A stretch of DNA of 64,000 nt. Origin: Sclerotinia nivalis (lineage: Eukaryota; Ascomycota; Leotiomycetes; Helotiales; Sclerotiniaceae). The stretch is taken from positions 2,292,001-2,356,000 of the forward strand of contig JAPEIS010000005.1 in the NCBI GenBank assembly GCA_029531795.1. The letters are read 5' to 3'. The position numbers and the translations under genes were made by a program. Each line of letters opens with the position of its first letter. Within the stretch, counting starts at the first letter, position 1. Below the pieces are notes generated by a model. The model saw only the letters and a list, made by a program, of their open reading frames with translations. It did no database searches and was not told where the DNA came from. Positions 23,091 to 33,755 of this stretch are shown in pieces.

Positions 23091-23955
23091 AGTCACTGCT
23101 TTTGGTCTTTGGGAGATACTTTTCTTGAAGGATAGAAGAAGTTGAAGTATTTAGGATTCACCTGTGGTAAATATTATATTTGTCAACTGACCCACGAGTT
23201 TCGATAGCGTGAAGTAGAATTATCCGCGTTCTCCCACCCTTTCCAATGAAATGAGGTGGTTCCGACAGAAGTTCCCCACGAATTATACGTGTTCAACTCA
23301 TCAGACCAATTCCCAATACGTAGAAAAGAGCTACATGTACTGATATACTATCAAATCCCCGCCAAATATAGTGGTGGGGCAAGCAAAGATCGGCGGAAGA
23401 GAGCCCGACCAAGGGAAATGTGATCCATGACAGAAAAGCGAACCAGGTAAAAAGCATTGAATATCTCATGCGCTCCAATCATCATGTTTTAACGACTAAA
23501 GGTATTCTCCGTTTTGTACCAGGTTGAATGTTGAAGTGATCAAAGCAACGAAGACAACTTTTGTGTACGGTATACCCGATAGTACCCCACAGAGTTCCCA
23601 TGTGAAAGCTAACTTAGGTTACCCTTATTCTACGAAGCGTGGGGTTTGAGCGAGATGCCCCCTTCATTTCGTAAGGATGTTTAATTCCGACCTCGGATAC
23701 TTCATTTCTTCACTTCCCTGGGGATTTCGAGGCTGATTGATTAACCCAATCGTTTACTGGTGACCTTGGTGATATTTTTCCCTCGAATAGATTTCTTGAA
23801 CAGCTAGAATCGACAGCAACACACTAGGTAGTCCTCTCTCCCTTACTCGTACTCTTTGTGAATAGTATAAGGCTTTACATTGTGGTCACCCCCCTTTGTA
23901 CCCCGCATTCATTCGTCCTACAACAATTCAAACCTACTTGAACTACTCTATCATC
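23091..23955. promoter_or_regulatory. Divergent promoter LAD1 / 2-hydroxyacid dehydrogenase with CreA-like sites
   Basis: This 865-bp gap between two divergent ATGs contains words fitting the carbon catabolite repressor consensus SYGGRG on one strand or the other: CCCCAC at 23274-23279 and 23585-23590, GTGGGG at 23374-23379 and 23639-23644, and CCCCGC at 23357-23362 and 23901-23906. Repression of pentose-catabolic genes by CreA is established in related fungi. Binding here is inferred from sequence only, and a 6-bp consensus is easily met by chance. Confidence 0.5.
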
Positions 23956-25035
23956 ATGCCTCCCGTTCCTCGATCGCCCATCAAATTGGCTGTTCTTGAT
24001 GATTATCAAGGAATTGCCTCAAAGCATTTTGAAATGCTCAAACCTACTTTTGAAATCACCACCTTCCCAGATACTCTCTTACCGTATAACGACCCTTCAA
24101 CCCCTCAAGATGTCAGGAGCCAGCTTGTGGAGAGGCTTAAGCCTTTTGCAATCATCTCATCTATGAGAGAACGGACTCCATTCCCTGCATCCCTTCTTGA
24201 AGAGCTTCCCAATCTAAAACTTCTCCTCAATGCAGGAAATAGGAACAAGGGCATTGATATGGAAGCTGCTAAGAAACATGGGATTAGTGTCACTGGTACT
24301 TCGGGAAAATCAAAGAGAGGACCAGATAGCACCACTCAACATGCTGTTGCATTGATTTTGGGAATTGCAAGAAATATCTCCTCGGATGATAAAGTAGTCA
24401 AGGAAGGTGGCTGGCAAACAACGTTAGCAACGGGATTGGCTGGAAAGACTTTTGGAACTTTGGGCTTAGGAAAATTGGGTACAAGTGTAGCCAAAATAAT
24501 GTATTCAGCGTTTGGTATGAAAATCATAGCATGGAGCTCAAGTTTGACTCAAGAAGCCGCAGACCAGAAGGCTAGGGACTGTGGTTTTGCCCCAGAGGAT
24601 GAGGACGGTGAGAAAGTATTCAAGGTTGTGAGTAAGGAAGAGTTGTTCTCAACGGCAGATGTAGTCAGCGTGCACCTGGTATTAGGTGATCGTTCCGAAG
24701 GAATAGTAGGAGAAAAGGACCTGGATTTAATGAAGAAGAGCGCTTTGTTTGTTAATACGTCGCGCGGACCTCTTGTTCAACAGGATGCGTTATTGGATAT
24801 TTTGCAGAAGGGGAAGATTCGTGGGGCTGCACTAGATGTCTTTGATTTGGAGCCTTTGCCAGCGGATAGTCAGTGGAGAAGCACAAAATGGGGAGAGGAG
24901 GGAAGAAGTCAAGTATTGTTGAGTCCGCATATGGGCTATGTTGAAGAAGGTAAAATGAATGATTGGTATCAGCAACAGGCTGAGAATGTCCAGAGATGGT
25001 ATGAGGGAAAAGAATTGATGGATATATTGGCTTAG
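23956..25035 (+). CDS. D-isomer-specific 2-hydroxyacid dehydrogenase
   Basis: A single exon, 359 aa, starting at the ATG after CTATCATC; the frame extends 60 bp upstream only through a TTG. The family reduces 2-keto acids or oxidises D-2-hydroxy acids with NAD(P)H. The Rossmann motif GLGKLG is at 170-175, and the catalytic trio is R270 (NTSRGPLV), E299 (DVFDLEPLP) and H325 (LSPHMGYV). The nucleotide specificity and substrate cannot be told from sequence. No targeting signal is seen, so it is probably cytosolic. It shares its promoter region with LAD1, which makes co-regulation by carbon source possible. Confidence 0.93.
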   Translation: MPPVPRSPIKLAVLDDYQGIASKHFEMLKPTFEITTFPDTLLPYNDPSTPQDVRSQLVERLKPFAIISSMRERTPFPASLLEELPNLKLLLNAGNRNKGIDMEAAKKHGISVTGTSGKSKRGPDSTTQHAVALILGIARNISSDDKVVKEGGWQTTLATGLAGKTFGTLGLGKLGTSVAKIMYSAFGMKIIAWSSSLTQEAADQKARDCGFAPEDEDGEKVFKVVSKEELFSTADVVSVHLVLGDRSEGIVGEKDLDLMKKSALFVNTSRGPLVQQDALLDILQKGKIRGAALDVFDLEPLPADSQWRSTKWGEEGRSQVLLSPHMGYVEEGKMNDWYQQQAENVQRWYEGKELMDILA

Positions 25036-25230
25036 AGTTGGGTCTTGCACTTTTAATGAAGTGAACTGAGTTAGCGGAATGCACACATTCCACTTAAGAA
25101 AGTAGATATATATATTTTTTTTAATATATTTGGCTCAAGTGAATCAATAATGTTTTAAAAGTGTGAACGGTGGAAGATCGAAAGAGATTGGTAGTGGATG
25201 ACGAGAATACCAGGTTTACAAATATGAGGT

Positions 25231-25260
25231 TCAAAAGTACAAATTTCTCTGTACTTTTGA
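25231..25260. terminator. Perfect 11-bp inverted repeat downstream of dehydrogenase gene
   Basis: Arms TCAAAAGTACA (25231-25241) and TGTACTTTTGA (25250-25260) are exact reverse complements around an 8-base loop. It lies about 195 bp after the stop codon at 25035, within AT-rich sequence. It may form a hairpin in the 3' UTR or mark a small mobile-element remnant. Eukaryotic terminators do not need such structures, so the type label is a guess. Confidence 0.3.
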
Positions 25261-25624
25261 TTTTAATGGTGTATTCAAACGTGTAGGGAATAATATACAC
25301 TTTGATAAAGTCTGAAGTCGGTCTGAATAGAATAGTATCAAAAGCATATACTTCCGAAAGTCTAATGCAAGGAAAGAAGTGTATGCTTTTGTTTCTGAGG
25401 CGCATAGTTCATGCGAACACTAGCCAAATAGGCTCTGAGCTAATAAGTAGTCTTATCCTATAATCAAGGCTCTTCTCGGAATTGCTAGTGCGATATTGTA
25501 TTGAATTTGTGGGTGTGAATTGAATCGAAAACTTTTACACAAGTGTGTGCCATCACCGTGGTCCTTCATCTGAATACATAATAAATCAAATTTCTACACA
25601 ACCGCCATCACTTGAAGTGCAATC

Positions 25625-26300
25625 ATGTTGGAGGAGCAGGAGCAAAAGTCCAATGAATCCCATGCGCATCTATCTCCCAAAACAATTTCTTCGGGTGTTC
25701 CCCTGAAAGAACTAGCCGGCATATGCAATCAAAATGACTTCAAAATAAAACATACTTTAGGAACTGTGATTGGAAGAGGTGGTTGGACTAAACTCAAACA
25801 TCATGCACATCTTGAGCCCCAGCGTGCCGGCAAGTAGATCGAGGTATACATGCAATTCTTCACAGTGGGAAGCACGAATAAAGTGGATGTATTGGATTAC
25901 GTTGCAGCAAGAGGTATTGCGTTATTAAAGGCATGTTTCCTTTAGACTTTCACCGACCTTGCTGTCAAGTCCTGGTTGTATCTGTAGAGATATGCAGTGC
26001 CCCGGGTATCGAACTGTGATAACAACGCTTCATCGATTGAGACGGGTGATGATCAAAGTGCTTTAAGCACGAGGAGCTAGGAAACTTCGAGATTAAATGC
26101 GAAACGAATGATGCCGAAGGAGATTTTAAGCAAGAGGGACGAAGTAATCTCTAGGACAAGCACAAAATTGAGGAGAATAGAAATGAGTTCGAGACTCACG
26201 AGCCGTGGAAAGGAAGTCCGGTACGCCGTGGGCGTAAAATGGTGAGTGAACCGGAATTATTCAAAAATTTCGTAGCAACGTTTTTGTCCACTCATTAGTA
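25625..26300 (+). pseudogene. Decayed or unrecognised coding region
   Basis: A 70-codon frame starts at an ATG (25625-25837) and ends inside a normal-looking coding stretch. About 26050-26300 holds a second open stretch (readable as KHEELGNFEIKCETNDAEG and later THEPWKGSPVRRGRKM) broken by one TAG. Codon content looks protein-like but I recognise no family, and I could not join the two parts by clean splice sites. It may be a degraded gene, or exons of a lineage-specific gene. Confidence 0.25.
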
Positions 26301-26641
26301 TTTGCATTCAATAGTAGCCGGTAATCATAATTTTCTTCTGGCACATATTTAGTCCAGATGATTCACTTATATCTACTGTTTCATGCTCTAGTGTTCAGTA
26401 TCACAATCGCTCTTTTGACACTCGGTGTGGTAGCAGCAGCCGTAGCACTTCAAATACTTATTTAAACCACGTCTAATAGTCCGTTGTTGGTCTCCAACTC
26501 ACAGCAACTCACAACAAACACTTTCCCCAAAAACCTTTCGTTGGTAACTTTCTGGTTTGAAAACTTACCACGGAAGGTCACATGCAATCTTTACTTTTGC
26601 CAATTAACTATTCAGGAAGTAGCAAGCTCTCCTGAACGATA

Positions 26642-28037
26642 ATGGACCTCCAAGAAGATTGCCCGGCGCCGCAAGAGTCGCCCACTGTATTGAATAATTC
26701 AGAGTTGGAATCAAATGATGGCACTGACCCGAAGACTGTCTTGCATACACTTAGACGGAGAACCTTTGACGAAGGCCTTCGACAGCAATGGAACATCCAT
26801 ATGGCACAAGGACGCATTTTTGGCTCATTAGAAATTAGAGGTGCCTACACCGTTAACGCCATGGACGTCTTGCGTGGAGATCTTTCATCATCTCACCCTA
26901 AAGCGAGCCAGACATTGAGACGAACCTTAGCTAAACAAGCATTACAGCGATGGGAAGTAAGTTACGCATAACATCATGGTACATGAAAGTCTCAAGCTAA
27001 CAAAATTCTTGCAGCAAAGTCCAGCTCCAGCTTGGACTCCAGGAGCAAAGGAAGAACGAGCGTTTGTGAAGAGTTACGAGAATATGGTTAGAAGTCTCCA
27101 GCACGCACCTGCAGAAGAGGTCGACAACTACTTCGCTTATATGAAGCATCGTCTACGCTTGGCAACCTCAAATGATGGTGGAAAAACCCTTGGTCCTGTA
27201 AGTCTCAGGTGTGCCACCTAAAGTATAGTAACCGCACTGATTCAAATTAACACTAGCTTTTATCCGAACTGTTTTTTGGTCAAGAGCGTAACCCGAAGAT
27301 GGAAAATATTGCTGTAAGTTTCACCAGACTTGTAATTATTCAAATTGGTGTAGACTGACATCAAGAAACCTAAGTTGCGAGATGCACAAGCTCTCGACCC
27401 TGAAAGATATGGTAAGCTCGATACCAACTTTAGCATCGATGTGGACAATTTGCGAAATGAGGCTTGGAAGAATCAAGTGCCAAGAGCCGCAGTCTCGAAT
27501 GCGAAGGGCATAAAACCCCCGGGCGCGGCACTCTTAGATGGTGATAATAGTTCTGAAACTTCTGGTATCAATCATGTGCTCGGGGTCACAGAATTAGCAG
27601 GACAACTTCCGAGCAAAAGAAAGAGACCTTCAGAGGGCGAAGAAGATGCGCAGACTCTCAATTCTGGAAGATATGACAAGCTAACCTGCAACTCTAATAT
27701 TTACGCGAATCCAATTCAAGATAAGATGTTCGAGTCTGTCGAAACAGCAACGAAGGAAAACCTAGTGGCAGAAGGCGCCGAGTCGACAACAGACAATATG
27801 AGACCTTTCCAATTTCTAAGTGGAATGAATGTGTTTGGAAAGAAGAGGAACTATAGTTGGATGCCTAAAGGATGTGACAGTCGTACAGGCACGCCTGGTA
27901 AAGCCAATACACAAATTTCTGACACTTCCGGTACTAGTCCTACCACTGCGATCCCAGATTTTACAACACCACTTACCTTGCTCAGTGGTCCCAAGAAGAG
28001 AAGAAAACTCTCAGACGACATAAAAGATGAGTCATAA
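26642..28037 (+). CDS. Hypothetical nuclear-type protein, possible paralogue of the 34.9-kb gene
   Basis: Four exons: 26642..26956, 27015..27197, 27257..27313, and a last exon ending at 28037, about 408 aa. Introns 1 and 2 are 58 and 59 bp. The third acceptor is ambiguous: TAG at 27353 would make only a 40-bp intron, while AAG at 27365 (52 bp, 7 bases after a CTGAC branch) or 27374 fit better; all keep the frame. I do not recognise the family. The first 165 residues contain LAKQALQRWEQSPAPAW followed by a helical EEVDNYFAYMKHRLRLA, which resembles LAKQALRWIENNPPPSF and KEVKDFLIYLEAKAMSKL of the minus-strand gene at 34935. The C-terminal half is Ser/Thr-rich with two basic clusters, PSKRKRP and GPKKRRK, suitable as nuclear localisation signals. 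Confidence 0.7.
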
Positions 28038-31000
28038 GGACGAATTCCCCAGAAACGTCGAGGACGATAATTCTGGCACTGTTGATACAAATGGACCGGA
28101 TTGGGTGAATGGCGATGGATTGGGAGGATGCTGCAATTCGAGAAAATTGCGGTCATTTACAAGACTTCGTAGCAATTTTTCTCTTTCTTTCTTTGCGTTG
28201 CGTTACATTGCGGATATTTTAGCATACATATTGTGCGAGATGGGAATCTTGAGAATGTTAGTAATACTATCCTAGCATTCAAATGAGAACTATCGTATTT
28301 CACTAAAGACTACACAATCTCTCCGAAACTTTGTCTCTGTAAAATCTACTCATTCGTATTAGTACCAAGCTGAAACAAGAGATTATAAGAAAAGTGATAA
28401 TTAAAATATGGGATTTAATAGACACTCTTCAGATATACAAATATTGCAATACAACCGCAATAGATCTTCAATAACCTCACTCTCACATCCGAACTTTAAT
28501 CTTCTTTTTGTAATCTGTGAATCCAGCATTTGTAATAATTTCTGTAGGAACTTAAGAGGCAAACAAAAGAAGTTAAAGTCATGAAATATATACTAGCCTT
28601 TGTCCATCATCCCCTTTTCATGAACCATTTAGTGAAGCTCTCATCCTTCTACTGTGTAGTCTTTCCAATAATCAAAGATGATATTTTCCCAAGAATGAAC
28701 TGGAATATCTATATGAGTCACAATCCGAGATTCGGACTAAGCTCTCAACTTCTCATACAAGAAATACTGTATAGAATTATCGCCAGCAAAATTCATTTTC
28801 TCAGATATGCAACAAAACTTTTGAGGTAAAGAATGATTGGTTAGTAGCACGTGAAATTTGAGTGAATTCATTTGGCGTTCTCTCGAATGTAGCTACAATC
28901 TCTTTAATAAGAACTTACTTTTCCCCCACCGTCAATATTAGGCGTGCGGTGAATTCCTGAGTCTGAGATGAGGGGAATAGGTTTTACATGTTCAAATTCG
29001 CCATGGAAATGATAGAGAAGGAAGAATCCGATACATTTGATAATACCAAGAAGAGACGCGCAGATGTATATAATCTCATAATAACCACTTTTCACTTTCC
29101 ATATCATTCTATTTAGAGATCTTGCTTAGCTACACTAGCTCTATTAAAGTTTCATAGCTTTAATTCTCTATAGTATATTTCCTCTTACAAGCTATTATTT
29201 TACATAAGCCTCAGGTTTATTGAATTTTATTACCAGATTGAACTCTCGCAATTAAGAAAGTGAAACGCTCCATTATCATTATAAAATAAAATAATAAAGA
29301 TAGAAATAGGAGATTCGTCTTCTCTGGTCTGATGTTCGCTTACAAAAATGTAGGAGCGTAGCGAATTTACAATTGCCCTATTATTTTCTTTGGTAAACCA
29401 CCGAAAAAGGGTACAGTATCACCTGGGAAATTTGTCCGGACTGTTAAAGTAGAATCCCTATGCTCTATATTTGGCAGAATTTGAAGGGTCGCAATAACAT
29501 TAGCATAAGGCGCTAGAATATATCCCAAACTGAGGTCTATATAGTGTAAAAGAGGTAAGTCGAGATACATGCGTCCCGATAGTACGCTGCGAGGGGGAAT
29601 AGAATACGAATTGATTAGATTATATTGTATAAACTTCGAATAGTAGAACTAATATGAATAACAATAGGTTGGGATTATATACAATGGGTATACAAAAAGA
29701 TTAATAAAAAACGATTGATTATTTTAGAAAAAAAGGCGAAGCTTTCTTCTTATATTTAACTACAAAGGATCATATGATCTAATGCCCATGAACTAGCTAT
29801 GTATGTGGCCCTAACAATCCAACTTTCTCACAATAGGATCGCCGATGATAGCTACTACTCTAAAATTCCCAGTATTTATCCTTGCAAGATTTGTTGCCGT
29901 GAGCCGTTCTGATTTTCCACTCCTCAAAAGCTTGCCACAAAACCCACAAGTTCTCCTCCTCTCCTCATCATCAAAATGCTTCATTTCCTCCTCCATCTCC
30001 ACCCCACCACTCTGTTGCTGCCACCATCAGCCTCCTTTTCCTCACGACTAACTACACAGCGAGGAGGGGTTTCTTGCTTGGGCTGGTTTACTAAGTCTGA
30101 AATAGCTTTTCGGTTCTCCGTAACTTTCTGAGCCTCTTCCACGCAAACTTTTGTGCTTTCTCTCTCTATATGCTCCCCAAGATATCGGTCATGTCACGCG
30201 TGACATTCTCTTTCATTTTGGTTCCATAAATCCTTCCGCGCCCGAAAATATAAGCTCAAACTTTGTTGCCTTGTTCCCGTTGTTTCTGAGTCACATTGAG
30301 ACAAGCCCGGAATTAGACTTATGAGACTGCTCGACACCGAAGCCGTCCGATACTATAGAAATTCACTTAGCTTTCGTTCTATCTCTTTCTGCTACCACCA
30401 TCATATCACTCGATGAGAATTTCAATTATCCCTCTTATAACCATCAGGTGTATTTTGCTCTTTTAAGAAAAAAGCGTTAAAAGCTATCGATTTAGCGCTC
30501 TTCGACACCAATACATTAATTGATTTTTATGCAACTTTTCATTTACTCTAAATCTACATATTCCAAGCCAACGATCTTTCTAAGTTTATTTGTCTATAAT
30601 ACCAAGTCGTCTAAAATTCCATATGACTTAAAAGGGTTAAGAACTAGTCCATTACACGTTTGCTGGATTCTGGACTTAGCTCCTGGGATTCGAACACATT
30701 TATTGGCTCTTCATACATAGCGGTAGAATAACCAGTCGACTTTTCTGAATAGCAGCTTCTTTGAAAGTCAAAGGTTCATTGCCTGTATGAACAGTGATCT
30801 AGTAACCAAACTCGAGGCCAATGAATATGATATCTCATTTGTTGAAGTTTTCGTCTTTAGTATTTAAAGTTACAGTCAAATCATTGTGGTTTAGCTGTAT
30901 TAGTTATGTGTTAGTGTTCTCAGATCATACATTTAGATCGATATTATGGGAAAATTATATACGAATCTCAGTCGAACTTTCGAAGTCAGTAAACGACATT

Positions 31001-31149
31001 TTGAGACCTTTAACTACTATTTATAGTACTTCGTGCCTAGTACTAACTTAACGTTTTAGATATAAAAATCACTTGTACTAAAACTTCTCTAATTGATCTA
31101 TAACTTCGACGTAAACTATCTTTATCTCTCATTCGCTATGAAGGAAGTA
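28038..31149. other. AT-rich gene-poor region with decayed coding fragments
   Basis: No intact gene is visible. On the minus strand, 28904-29107 encodes a hydrophobic helix followed by HFHGEFEHVKPIPLISDSG, and 28495-28560 reads VPTEIITNAGFTDYKKK before a stop; both look like remnants of a real, perhaps membrane, protein. On the minus strand 29811-30002 reads RRRTCGFCGKLLRSGKSERL, a zinc-finger-like CxxC only. Frames at 29367-29570 and 30520-30720 are unassigned. High AT content suggests RIP in this island. Confidence 0.4.
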
Positions 31150-31900
31150 TAGTCTAAACTCGGTAATCCTGGATTGGAAAAGAATAATGTTTTTATTTCC
31201 GGAGCCTAGTATGATTAGATTGCTATTCTCATAGGCTTTACAACTAGATGGGCAAAAAGGATATAACAAAATACTTAAATCTAATTCTTTACTTCGTCTA
31301 GTTATCCCGTCCTTGTAGATTGAATATCCAATTACTATTCGGAAGTCTAGACAAGTAGAATCTTATAAGTAGAAGAATGAAATATATACATGAATATATA
31401 TAAATCTAGTACTTCTAGATTGCCCTAGTTATTTATATCTAGCCGGCTAATATATCTATCTAATCGCTGTTTTAGATCTAGAAAATCAGAATCTTATAAT
31501 TAGAAGAATAAGAAACCTCTACTAATGTATCTAAATCTAGTGCTCTTAGACTTCTCTAGTCATCTTGATTCCGTAGAATAGTATGTCTAATTGCCATTAA
31601 AGTCTGCAATAACGAAGAACTTTTAAGAAAAGAAGTAAGATATTTTTTACTTAGACATCTCAATGTAAATTATTTAATATCTTTTAAATTATCTTGTTTC
31701 AATAGATTAATAGTTCGAGTCATCGTCTCAATCTTATACATCTAAAGCTCTATAATAAAGCAGATAAGATATATCTAATTAGATATCTTTATCTAATATC
31801 ACTAATTCATTCTAGTCACCTCTTTCTTCGTAGTCTAGTAGATGAAATTTTTATTCTGAACTTCTATAACTAGAACCCATAGTAAAATCCATATATATAT
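31150..31900. repeat. Diverged tandem repeat, about 125-bp period
   Basis: Units beginning near 31272, 31400 and 31524 share the order AAATCTA-x-T-x-CTT, CTAGTTAT/CTAGTCAT, a CTAAT-type block about 50 bp on, and AGAATCTTATAA-x-TAGAAGAAT in the first two. Weaker matches extend left to about 31150 and right to about 31820, and again beyond the DNA transposon at about 33790-33900 (CTTATACAACTAAAGCTCTA against CTTATACATCTAAAGCTCTA at 31735). The array therefore appears to be interrupted by the transposon at 31904. Confidence 0.5.
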
Positions 31901-31903
31901 ATA

Positions 31904-31961
31904 ACGTGGTTTATCAGTGTGCGGGTCATATCAGTGTGTGGGTCACTTTCACCTCAATTCA
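31904..31961 (+). repeat. Left terminal inverted repeat, 58 bp
   Basis: Identical to the reverse complement of 33698-33755 over 58 bp; matching stops at 31962/33697. It contains a 17-bp direct repeat in tandem, TATCAGTGTG-C/T-GGGTCA, twice (about 31912-31928 and 31929-31945), differing by one base. Such doubled subterminal words are candidates for transposase binding. Confidence 0.95.
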
Positions 31962-32001
31962 ATCTCTTCTCTTTCAACACGCGTTTTATCAACAATCTAC
32001 A

Positions 32002-33648
32002 ATGAATTCGAATAACCAAGAAGCCTGTATACTCCTTGCTATCGAAGCTATTCAAAAAGACAAAAAAATAAGCATTCGAAAAGTTGCGAAGATGTATAAT
32101 ATCTCGAATACAATACTATAATGTAGAATTAATGGTTTTACTCTTCGCTCCGAATATCGATCTAAATCTTATAATCTTTCAGAATTAGAAGAGAATATCA
32201 TTTCTGAGTATATACTCGATATGGATATGAGAGGATTTCCACCTAAACTCAGAAATGTGGAAGATATGGCGAATCATATTTTTGAATCGAGGGGTGCAAA
32301 GTGTGTTGGGAAGCTTTGGGTGTATCGATTCGTAAAGTGTCGAATCGAATTAAAGATGCGTTTTAGTTGTGTTTATGACTTTCAAAGAGCTCTCTGCGAA
32401 GATTCTAAGCTTATTGAAGAGTGGTTTCGATTGGTTTCGAATATACGAGCGAAATATGGTATTCTCGATAGCGATTTCTACAATTTCGACGAAACAGGCT
32501 TTATGATGGGGATTATATGTGTTGCAATGGTTGTCATTAGTGCTGAGAGATGCGGTAGAAGTAAATCAGTACAATCAGGCAATCGAGAATGGGCTATAGT
32601 AATAATATGTGGAAATAGGGAGGGTGAAATCATACCCTTATTTCTAGTGGTTCAAGGACAGGTTCATCTTTCCAATTGGTATATCGAAACCGACTTTCCT
32701 GTGGAATGGGCTATTAAATCTACATCTAATGGATGGACAAATAATGAGACAGGTTTAGAATGGTTGAAATACTTTGATAAGTATACTAAGAATCGAAGAA
32801 AGGGCAAATATCGAATATTGGTACTAGATGGGCATGAAAGCCATGAATCAGTATCTTTTCAGTCGTATTGCAAAGAGAATGATATTATCTGTTTAAAATT
32901 ACTACCATATTCAAGTCATTTAACTCAATCATTTGATGTTGGCTGTTTTAGCAGTCTGAAACGTTCATATGGTACTCAAATTGATGGGTTTATCAAGGCA
33001 CATATCAATTATATTTCGAAAGTTGAATTCTTTATAGCTTTCAAAGCTGCATACCAAGAATCAATTACGATTCAGAATATGAAATCAGGGTTTCGAGGAA
33101 CAGGTTTAATACCATTTGATCCTGAAGCTGTACTTTCGAAACTAGATATTCGAATTCGCATACCTACTCCCCCCTCTTTCGATCAAGATTTATGGACTTC
33201 TCAAACCTTTTACAATCCAACTGAAGCTCTTTCATAATCGATTTTAGTAAGATCTTGAATGGCTCGTTATCAATCAAGCTTTTCTACATCTATATTCGAG
33301 ATTGTATTAGCTTTAGCTAAGGGTATAGAGAGATTAGCATATGAAAATACACTTTTAAATGTAGAGATTCGTATACTTCGAGCAGCAAATGAGGCATTAA
33401 GCAAGCGTCGACGCGTAAAAAAAACTCAATTATGTCAAGGAGGAGTGCTTACTGGACAAGAGGCTACCGATATATTATCTCAGCAAGAGGTTGATATTCA
33501 GATTCAATACGATGAGCGTCAAAAAGGAAGGAATTCTAATGAGGAAGCATCTTCTAGTCGATATTGTAGTAAGTGTGGAAAGACTGGGCATAATACAAGG
33601 ACTTGTCAAAATAATGTAATAGATCCTAGATTATTAGAATCTTTATAG
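32002..33648 (+). pseudogene. pogo-family transposase with three nonsense codons
   Basis: The frame from the ATG at 32002 runs 549 codons with no frameshift, but stops at TAA 32119-32121, TAA 33235-33237 and TGA 33256-33258. Each stop is one C-to-T step from a sense codon (CAA, CAA, CGA), as expected of RIP or cytosine deamination. Domains: N-terminal helix-turn-helix (residues about 10-60); a CENP-B/Tc5-like region with RGFPPKLRNVEDMAN (about 75-90); a DDE core with D in NFDETGF (about 167), D in VLDGHESH (about 275) and D in FDVGCFSSLKR (about 312); and a C-terminal CCHC zinc knuckle, CSKCGKTGHNTRTC (about 523-536). Fungal pogo transposases with this tail are common. Confidence 0.93.
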
Positions 33649-33697
33649 TTTTAATCAATTGATTTAATTGTTGTTGAATAATATGGGTTTGAAAGAG

Positions 33698-33755
33698 TGA
33701 ATTGAGGTGAAAGTGACCCACACACTGATATGACCCGCACACTGATAAACCACGT
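33698..33755 (-). repeat. Right terminal inverted repeat, 58 bp
   Basis: Exact reverse complement of 31904-31961, including the doubled 17-bp word. It is followed by TA at 33756-33757 and a (TA)n tract. Confidence 0.95.

Larger units (their letters stand above)
31904..33755 (+). mobile_element. pogo/Fot1-type DNA transposon, 1852 bp
   Basis: Bounded by exact 58-bp terminal inverted repeats (31904-31961 and 33698-33755) and flanked by TA on both sides, the target-site duplication of Tc1/mariner-pogo elements. It encodes one transposase frame (32002-33648) read in a single frame apart from three nonsense codons. Because the flanks are (TA)n, the end could shift by one TA unit; ACGTGG...CCACGT is the natural terminus. 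Confidence 0.95.

Noticed and set aside
29811..30051. Zinc-finger-like CGFCGK frame (minus)
   Set aside because: Only one CxxC pair, no second pair, in AT-rich decayed DNA; not enough to call a gene.
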